NCBI RefSeq assembly: GCF_040095835.1
Contig: NZ_JBBMFT010000009.1
Span: 1-64,000, forward strand
From: Flavonifractor hominis
Lineage (GTDB): Bacteria; Bacillota; Clostridia; Oscillospirales; Oscillospiraceae
Length of the DNA: 64,000 nt
Direction of reading: 5' to 3'
Positions 58,488 to 64,000 of the stretch are shown in pieces. The translations under genes were made by a program, and so were the position numbers. The notes under the pieces are model-generated. The model did no database searches. It was not told the DNA's origin and worked only from the letters and a program-made list of their open reading frames with translations. Within the stretch, counting starts at the first letter, position 1, and the number at the start of each line of letters is the position of its first letter.

Positions 58488-59802
58488 AACCGATGCCGCC
58501 GTAGTAGATGCCCAGCACCCACACCGCTGCGGTGAGCACCACGTAGAACCGGGCGGTGAAGTCGAAGCCCCGGCCGGGCATCCGCCCATGGCCCAGGGCC
58601 AGCTCCTCCTTGATGGCCCGGGTGCCCAGCACGAAGTAGATGCACACCGCCACCAGCAGCGCCCCGAAGGGGGAGATGTAGATGGTGATGAGGTCCATCC
58701 AGCTGCCCATGCCCTGCAGGGACTCCAGGAACAGGCCGGGCAGGAAGGCCACCGCTCCCACCAGCAGGTTGGCGGCGGTGCGGGAGAGGCGGAAGTTGGA
58801 GGTAAGGGCCTCGCCGCAGGCTTCCAGCATGTTCATCAGGGAGGTGATCCCCGCGAAGAACACGGACAGGAAGAACAGCAGGGAGAGCACCCGGCCGCCG
58901 GGCATCTGCTGGAACACCTGGGGCAGGGTGACGAACATGAGGTCGGGCCCGCTGGTGGGGTCGATGCCGAAGGCGAACACCGCCGGCAGGATGGCGAAGC
59001 CGGCCAGCAGGGCGGCCAGGGTATCCAGTACGGCGGTCATGCCGGCGTGACGGAGGATGTTCTCCTCCTTTTTCATATAGCTGCCGTAGATGAGCATGCC
59101 CGCGCCGTTGATGGACAGGGAGAAGAAGGCCTGTCCCATGGCCATGACCCAGGTCTCCGGGTTGAGCAGGTAGCTCCAGTCGGGCTGGAGCAGGTAGAGG
59201 TAGCCCTCCATCGCCCCGGGCAGGAAGGCCACCCGTATGGCGATGATGAGGAAGAGAATGAAGAAGGCGGGCATCATGAACTTGCTGAGCTTTTCGATGC
59301 CGGAGGCCACCCCGAAGATGAGGATGCACACCGTCACCGCCACGGCGGCGAAGTGCCAGGGGATGGAGCCGAAGGAGACGGCCAGGGAATCAAAGAAGTT
59401 CTGGGCGTCTCCGGCCAGGACCGAGCCGGTGAGGGAGCCGGCGGCGTACCGCAGCACCCAGCCCACCACCACCGAATAGCCGATGGCGATGCCCAGCACG
59501 CCCAGCAGGGGGATCACCCCCAGCAGCTTGCCGCCCCGCTTGCCCTTCTGGCGCAGCACGTAGTCCAGCGAGCCCAGCGAGCCGGTACCGGTGAGCCGGC
59601 CCAGGGCAAATTCCCCCGACAGACCCACATAGCTGAACAGGGCCACGAACAGGATATAGGGGATGAGAAAGGCGCCGCCGCCGTATTGGCCCACCCGGTA
59701 AGGGAACAGCCAGATGTTTGCCATGCCGACGGCTGAGCCTACCGCCGCCAGTACAAAACCGATGGAACTGGTGAATTTACCGCTCTGTCCATCCTTATGC
59801 AT
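58486..59802 (-). CDS. Sodium-dependent transporter, NSS (SNF) family
   Basis: A 438-residue transporter of the neurotransmitter:sodium symporter family, probably an amino-acid importer. The first helix has the unwound sodium/substrate site IGFVLAAVGSAVGMANIWLFPY. Eleven or so further hydrophobic helices follow, including GQAFFSLSINGAGMLIYGSYM (TM6-like). It begins inside the end of a GNAT gene (8-base overlap), so both are one transcript. GAGGAGG precedes ATG 59802. The substrate is unknown. Confidence 0.9.
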   Translation of the reverse strand: MHKDGQSGKFTSSIGFVLAAVGSAVGMANIWLFPYRVGQYGGGAFLIPYILFVALFSYVGLSGEFALGRLTGTGSLGSLDYVLRQKGKRGGKLLGVIPLLGVLGIAIGYSVVVGWVLRYAAGSLTGSVLAGDAQNFFDSLAVSFGSIPWHFAAVAVTVCILIFGVASGIEKLSKFMMPAFFILFLIIAIRVAFLPGAMEGYLYLLQPDWSYLLNPETWVMAMGQAFFSLSINGAGMLIYGSYMKKEENILRHAGMTAVLDTLAALLAGFAILPAVFAFGIDPTSGPDLMFVTLPQVFQQMPGGRVLSLLFFLSVFFAGITSLMNMLEACGEALTSNFRLSRTAANLLVGAVAFLPGLFLESLQGMGSWMDLITIYISPFGALLVAVCIYFVLGTRAIKEELALGHGRMPGRGFDFTARFYVVLTAAVWVLGIYYGGIG

Positions 59803-60358
59803 GAAATTCCTCCTCGTCTCGTTTGACCATATGGATGTGGTCCTCCCACACACCGTTGATCTTTAAATAGTGTTTCGCCAGCCCTTCCTCCTCATACCCG
59901 GCCTTGGCCGCCGCCCGGCGGGAGGCCAGGTTGCGGGGCATGATGTTGGCCTCCACCCGGTGCAGGTGCAGGGTGCGGAAGGCCCAGCCGGTGGCCCGGT
60001 CGATGGCCTCGGAGCCGTAGCCCCGCCCCCAGAGGGTGTGGTCGATCTTGTAGGAGAGGAAGCAGGATTGGAAGGCGCCCCGGACGATCTCGTTGAGTCC
60101 CACCATCCCCACGATCTTCCCCGGGTGCCGGGGCTGCACCAGCAGAAAGCGGAAGCACCGGCCCTGCTCGGCCTGCTCCAGCTCCCAGGCCAGCCGCTCC
60201 CGCTGGCCGGCCTCGGTGAAGAACTCCTCCGGCTGCACCGGGTCGAAGGGGGCGAAGGCCGCCCGGTTGCGCCGGTAAAAGGCGGCCGCCGGGGCGGCCA
60301 GGGCCGGATCGGCCGCCAAAAACCCCAGCCGGGGGGAACGAAAGACGAACGGACGCAT
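59795..60358 (-). CDS. GNAT-family N-acetyltransferase (RimJ/RimL-like)
   Basis: A 187-residue acetyl-CoA-dependent acyltransferase of the ribosomal-protein-alanine type. It has FVFRSPRLGFLAADP at the start, GKIVGMVGLNEIVRGAFQSCFLSYKID, the acetyl-CoA loop HTLWGRGYGSEAIDRATGWAF, and HRVEANIMPRNLASRRAAAKAGY. The acceptor could be a ribosomal protein N-terminus or a small amine. It leads a two-gene unit with the NSS transporter. AAGGAGGGC precedes ATG 60358. Confidence 0.88.
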   Translation of the reverse strand: MRPFVFRSPRLGFLAADPALAAPAAAFYRRNRAAFAPFDPVQPEEFFTEAGQRERLAWELEQAEQGRCFRFLLVQPRHPGKIVGMVGLNEIVRGAFQSCFLSYKIDHTLWGRGYGSEAIDRATGWAFRTLHLHRVEANIMPRNLASRRAAAKAGYEEEGLAKHYLKINGVWEDHIHMVKRDEEEFHA

Positions 60359-60394
60359 GGCGCGCCCTCCTTTCCTTTGCTGCACGTGAGGCAC

Positions 60395-60422
60395 ATTATA
60401 ACACATCCCGCCGGCTTTTGCA
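60395..60422 (-). promoter_or_regulatory. Promoter of the GNAT-transporter unit
   Basis: Minus strand TATAAT (60395-60400) preceded by TGT, an extended -10 box, with a weaker TGCAAA (60417-60422) 16 bp upstream. Confidence 0.6.
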
Positions 60423-60480
60423 CTATAAAGTCGCAAAGAAACCGGAAGGACCCGGCGGGGAAAAGATTCCGCCCGGGTGG

Positions 60481-60509
60481 TTGACCTGGGGGCCGCTTTT
60501 CGCTACAAT
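60481..60509 (+). promoter_or_regulatory. Promoter of pcrA
   Basis: TTGACC (60481-60486), 17-bp spacer, TACAAT (60504-60509). Strong sigma-A match. Confidence 0.85.
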
Positions 60510-60525
60510 AGAACCACAATCCAAA

Positions 60526-60551
60526 GGAGCCGTCCACTTGTGGGCGGCTCC
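60526..60551 (+). other. Hairpin in the pcrA leader
   Basis: An 11-bp stem (60526-60536 with 60541-60551, one T-G wobble) with a 4-nt loop. It lies in the 5' leader ten bases before the AAGGAG ribosome site. It has no T-run, so it is not a terminator; it may protect the mRNA 5' end. Confidence 0.5.
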
Positions 60552-60572
60552 GCCATTGCCAAGGAGAAGATC

Positions 60573-63026
60573 ATGCTGAACCGAGAAGAACAACTGCGCT
60601 TTTGTGCCGCGCGGCGGCAGGCCATCGCGCTGGAGTTCCAGAATCTGAACGACCAGCAGCGGCAGGCGGCCCTGTGCACCGAGGGGCCGCTTTTGCTGCT
60701 GGCCGGCGCGGGCAGCGGCAAGACCACCGTGCTCATCCACCGCATCGCCAACCTGATGAAATACGGCCGTGGGTCCGACTCCGACCAGGTGCCCGACTGG
60801 GTGACGCCGGAGGATCTGGCCTTTCTGGAGGGGTATGTCCGCGCCCCCGACCCGGCCCGGAAGGCCGAGCAGGAGCGGCTGTGCCGCCTGGACCCGGCGG
60901 TGCCCTGGTCCATCATCGCCATCACCTTCACCAACAAGGCCGCCGGGGAGCTCAAGGAGCGCCTGGAGCGGATGCTGGGCCCCGCGGCCAACGACATCTG
61001 GGCCTCCACCTTCCACTCCGCCTGCGTGCGCATCCTGCGCCGGGACATCGACCGGCTGGGCTTTTCCAGCTCCTTCACCATCTATGACACCGCCGACTCC
61101 GAGCGGGTCATCAAGGACATCGTGAAGGACTTCAACCTGGATGAAAAGACCTTTGCCCCCAAGACCATCCTGGGCTACATTTCCCGGGCCAAGGATGCCA
61201 TGAAGCTGGGGAAGGCCTACCTGGCCGAGTGTGAAAAGGCCGGGGACTTCCGCCTGGTGCGCATCGCCCGGGTGTATGCCGAGTATGAGCGCCGCCTGCG
61301 GGAGGCCAACGCCCTGGATTTCGACGATATCATCCTGCACACCGTGCGTCTGCTCCGGGATTTTGATGACGTACGGGAATATTATCAGAAAAAATTCCGT
61401 TACGTACTCATCGATGAGTACCAGGACACCAATAATCTGCAATATCAGCTGGCCTCCGCCCTGGCGGGGGGCTACCGGAACATCTGCGTGGTGGGGGACG
61501 ACGACCAGTCCATTTACCGCTTCCGGGGGGCCACCATTGAGAACATCCTGTCCTTTGAGAGCCAGTACAAGGGGGCCCGGGTCATCCGACTGGAGCAGAA
61601 CTACCGCTCCACCCGGAACATCCTGGAGGCGTCCAACGCGGTCATCCGCAACAACGAGGGGCGCAAGGGCAAGCGCCTGTGGACCGAGCACGAGGACGGG
61701 GAGAAAGTCCAGTGCTACACCGCCATGAACGAGCACGACGAGGCCCAGTACGTGGCGGCCCAGATCCTGTCGGACTACTCCGCCGGCCGGGGGTGGCGGG
61801 ACCACGCGGTGCTCTACCGCATGAACGCCCAGTCCAACCAGATCGAGCAGGCCTTCAAGCGCAACGGCATCCCCTACCGCATCATCGGCGGCATCCGCTT
61901 CTTCGACCGGGCGGAGGTCAAGGATATGCTGGCCTACCTGTGCGTGGTCAACAACCCGGGGGACGATCTGCGCCTGCAGCGCATCATCAACAATCCGCCC
62001 CGGGGCATCGGGGCCACCACCATCGAGCGGGCCCAGAGCATCGCCCGGACGGAGGGGCGCTCTCTGTGGGACGTGGTGAGCCACGCCAAGCAGTGGCCCG
62101 AGCTGCAGAAGGCCGCCCCCAAGCTGGCCCAGTTTGCCGAGCTGATCGAGGGCCTGCGGGGGCTGACCGGGGAGCTGGAGCTGCCCGCCTTTTATGAGGA
62201 GCTGGTCCAGCGCACCGGCTACGCCGCCATGCTGGAGCAGAAGCACACCGTGGAGGACCGCACCCGCCTGGAGAACGTGCACGAGCTGCTCTCCTCCATC
62301 CAGAACTACCTGGACAACACCGAGGAGGAGCCCAGCCTGGCGGGGTTTTTGGATGAGATCGCCCTGTACACCGACCTGGACAACCACGACCCCAACGAGG
62401 ACTGCGTGGTGATGATGACCATGCACTCGGCCAAGGGGCTGGAGTTCCCGGTGGTGTTTGTGGTGGGCGTGGAAGAGGGCATCTTCCCCGGCATCCGCGC
62501 CATCGGCGAGCCGGCGGAGATGGAGGAGGAGCGGCGGCTCTGCTACGTGGCCATGACCCGGGCCAAGGAGAAGCTGTACATGACCTGCGCCTGCCAGCGA
62601 ATGCTCTTCGGCCGCACCAATTCCAACCGCCCCTCCCGCTTTTTGGGGGAGATCCCGCCGGAGCAGGTGGAGAAGTCGGGCCGCCTGCCCTACGGCGAGC
62701 GGAGCGAGGGCGAGCGGGAGAAGCCGGCCCGCCGCACGCCGGTGCGCCGCACCTACGACCGGGGCTTCTCCCTGGGCGGCAGCGCCCCCGCCGCCGGCTC
62801 CGGCGCCGCCCCCGACTGGAAGAGTCCCGCCGCCGGCGCGCCCCAGAAGGCGGCCGCCCCGGCCTTCCGCATGGGGGACAGCGTGCAGCACAAGGCCTTT
62901 GGCCGGGGCCTCATCACCAAGGTGACCCCCATGGGCGGGGACGCGCTGGTGGAGATCGCCTTTGACAGCGTGGGCACCAAGCGGCTGATGCTCAAGTCGG
63001 CCGCCCAGTATATGCAAAAGGTCTGA
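60573..63026 (+). CDS. pcrA: ATP-dependent DNA helicase PcrA/UvrD
   Basis: An 817-residue SF1A 3'-5' helicase for replication and repair. Walker A GAGSGKT is at 45-51. About 50 residues of extra sequence, RGSDSDQVPDWVTPEDLAFLEGYV and onward, stand between it and motif Ia (ITFTNKAAGEL). YVLIDEYQDTN is motif II, VVGDDDQSIYRFRGA motif III, LEQNYRSTRNIL motif IV, and MTMHSAKGLEFPVVFVVG and YVAMTRAKEKLYMT motifs V and VI. The C-terminal 50 residues form a Tudor-like tail (VQHKAFGRGLITKVTPMGGDALVEIAF) that binds RNA polymerase in related proteins. ATG 60573 has AAGGAG six bases upstream. Confidence 0.94.
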   Translation: MLNREEQLRFCAARRQAIALEFQNLNDQQRQAALCTEGPLLLLAGAGSGKTTVLIHRIANLMKYGRGSDSDQVPDWVTPEDLAFLEGYVRAPDPARKAEQERLCRLDPAVPWSIIAITFTNKAAGELKERLERMLGPAANDIWASTFHSACVRILRRDIDRLGFSSSFTIYDTADSERVIKDIVKDFNLDEKTFAPKTILGYISRAKDAMKLGKAYLAECEKAGDFRLVRIARVYAEYERRLREANALDFDDIILHTVRLLRDFDDVREYYQKKFRYVLIDEYQDTNNLQYQLASALAGGYRNICVVGDDDQSIYRFRGATIENILSFESQYKGARVIRLEQNYRSTRNILEASNAVIRNNEGRKGKRLWTEHEDGEKVQCYTAMNEHDEAQYVAAQILSDYSAGRGWRDHAVLYRMNAQSNQIEQAFKRNGIPYRIIGGIRFFDRAEVKDMLAYLCVVNNPGDDLRLQRIINNPPRGIGATTIERAQSIARTEGRSLWDVVSHAKQWPELQKAAPKLAQFAELIEGLRGLTGELELPAFYEELVQRTGYAAMLEQKHTVEDRTRLENVHELLSSIQNYLDNTEEEPSLAGFLDEIALYTDLDNHDPNEDCVVMMTMHSAKGLEFPVVFVVGVEEGIFPGIRAIGEPAEMEEERRLCYVAMTRAKEKLYMTCACQRMLFGRTNSNRPSRFLGEIPPEQVEKSGRLPYGERSEGEREKPARRTPVRRTYDRGFSLGGSAPAAGSGAAPDWKSPAAGAPQKAAAPAFRMGDSVQHKAFGRGLITKVTPMGGDALVEIAFDSVGTKRLMLKSAAQYMQKV

Positions 63027-63031
63027 GCCGC

Positions 63032-63658
63032 TCAGAGCAGCTCTTCAAAGCTGTGGATATACCTGTCGCACAGCGCCCGCATCTCGTCCTCATAGCAGGC
63101 GTAGAAGGGGTCGTACACCCCCACCACCGTCAGGCCCACCGCCTTGGCGGCCCGGCAGGCGCCGGGGGAGTCCTCGTACATGGTGCACGCCCCGCTCTCA
63201 ACGCCCAGCAGCTCCAGGGCCTGGGTGAAGGCCCGGGGGTCCCGCTTTTCCACGCCCAGCTCCTGGACGTAGACGATCCGGGTGAAATAGCCGGTGAGCC
63301 CGTGGCGCTCCAGCGCCGCCTGGCACAGCTCGGGCACGCAGGCCGTCAGCAGGGCCATCGGCTCTCCCCGACGGGCGCAGGCCTCCAGAAAGGCCCGGGC
63401 CCCGGGCTTGAGGGGGACCTGGCGGGCGTAGGCGTCCCGGGCCAGGTCCAGCCACTCGGCCATGATGGCCTCGGCCGTCAGGTCCAGGTGGTAGTAGTCC
63501 CGGGTGAACTGGGCGGCGATGGGGAAGATGGAGTGGCCCACCGTGTCGCTGTATTCCCGGGTGGCGGTGAGGCCCCGGCGGGCGAGAAAGCCGTTGTCCA
63601 CCTCCACCCACACGCCGTTGGAATCCACCAGCGTGCCGTCAAAATCAAATATCCTCAT
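63032..63658 (-). CDS. HAD-superfamily phosphatase (beta-phosphoglucomutase/phosphoglycolate phosphatase-like)
   Basis: A 208-residue HAD hydrolase. The nucleophile motif is FDFDGTLVDSNG (Asp4 and Asp6). A helical cap (about 15-80) is followed by ALLTACVPELCQAAL with motif II. Lys is in VEKRDPRAFTQAL, and TMYEDSPGACRAAKAVGLTVVGVYD holds the acidic motif IV. The substrate cannot be told. GGAGG precedes ATG 63658. It converges on pcrA with a five-base gap and no terminator is visible. Confidence 0.85.
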   Translation of the reverse strand: MRIFDFDGTLVDSNGVWVEVDNGFLARRGLTATREYSDTVGHSIFPIAAQFTRDYYHLDLTAEAIMAEWLDLARDAYARQVPLKPGARAFLEACARRGEPMALLTACVPELCQAALERHGLTGYFTRIVYVQELGVEKRDPRAFTQALELLGVESGACTMYEDSPGACRAAKAVGLTVVGVYDPFYACYEDEMRALCDRYIHSFEELL

Positions 63659-63741
63659 AACCAAGACCTCCAGAGAGAAGCCCGCCGCCCCGCGGCGGGA
63701 TTTGGACGTTATTTTATCACAACCAAAGGAGAGGTACAACT

Positions 63742-64000
63742 ATGAGCGAACACAGAGAGAACAGTGTCCTGGCCCGTTTTGCAACGCCTCTGATCATCCT
63801 GGCCACCGTCATCTGGGGCAGCTCCTTCGTGGTGATGAAGAGCAGCGTGGACGTGCTGCCCACCTTCTGGCTGCTGGCCATCCGCTTCACCTTCGCGGCC
63901 CTGGTGCTGGCGGTGGTGTTCATCCGGCGCTGGAAGGTGCTGGACCGGCAATACCTCATCGGCGGTACGGTCATGGGCTTCTGCCTGTTTCTGGCCTACG
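63742..64000 (+). CDS. DMT-superfamily (EamA) transporter, N-terminal part
   Basis: The first 86 codons of a membrane protein cut by the window edge. Hydrophobic helices are TPLIILATVIWGSSFVVMKSS (with the EamA motif WGSSF), FWLLAIRFTFAALVLAVVFI and LIGGTVMGFCLFLAY. This matches drug/metabolite exporters of the EamA family. AAAGGAGAGG precedes ATG 63742. Confidence 0.85.
   Translation, partial: MSEHRENSVLARFATPLIILATVIWGSSFVVMKSSVDVLPTFWLLAIRFTFAALVLAVVFIRRWKVLDRQYLIGGTVMGFCLFLAY

Overview
The window is GC-rich, densely coded bacterial DNA with almost no long gaps. Several genes point to a spore-forming member of the Clostridia, probably a gut Oscillospiraceae-type organism. The evidence is spoIIR, a complete nine-gene V-type ATPase operon, the MEP-pathway gene ispE, three secreted proteins with S-layer-homology (SLH) repeats, and gene families that I know mainly from Firmicutes (DUF975, DUF1015, C_GCAxxG_C_C, type II thymidine kinase). 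The taxon is an inference from gene content; no rRNA gene is present.

Layout. 1-4595 (minus) is the truncated gene of a large secreted glycoside hydrolase family 3 enzyme whose two catalytic domains are in inverted order. 4889-17611 (plus) is one compact, translationally coupled block of contractile-tailed phage structural genes in PBSX/xkd order: terminase, portal, protease, decoration, capsid, connectors, sheath, tube, tail chaperone, LysM hub, baseplate. It has no integrase, repressor, lysis, tail-fibre or tape-measure gene. Its tail chaperone carries a textbook -1 frameshift signal (A AAA AAA plus a perfect 12-bp stem). 17614-24000 holds an SLH protein, a 2-hydroxyacid dehydrogenase, recG, a cysteine-motif redox protein and a larger SLH protein. 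23945-27760 (minus) reads ECF sigma factor, DUF4179-type anti-sigma factor, FUSC transporter. 27904-34477 holds mutY, an aldehyde dehydrogenase, tdk, a small divergent XRE regulator module with twin operators, a PflA-like radical SAM protein, an RluA-type synthase and hemW. 34602-37604 is a phosphodiester glycosidase-SLH protein. 37670-40379 (minus) holds recR, rpe and threonine ammonia-lyase. 40565-42680 is a TelA/DUF975 pair.

42732-51405 (minus) is the V-ATPase operon in the order G-C-I-K-F-E-A-B-D. 51660-55267 is an Lrp regulator with an aminotransferase, ThrH and DUF1015, which looks like an amino-acid unit. 55281-58448 holds ispE, spoIIR and a diguanylate cyclase. 58486-60358 (minus) holds an NSS transporter and a GNAT enzyme. 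The window ends with pcrA, a HAD phosphatase and the start of a DMT exporter.

Regulatory sequence is unusually readable. Many genes have near-consensus sigma-A promoters with 17-bp spacers. Convergent gene pairs share symmetrical hairpin terminators. spoIIR has a SigF-like promoter overlapping an 18-bp hairpin that would hide its ribosome binding site in read-through RNA. The most promising unusual system is the reduced PBSX-like particle cassette, which could be a domesticated particle or a gene-transfer-agent-like system; that function is inferred only from gene content.
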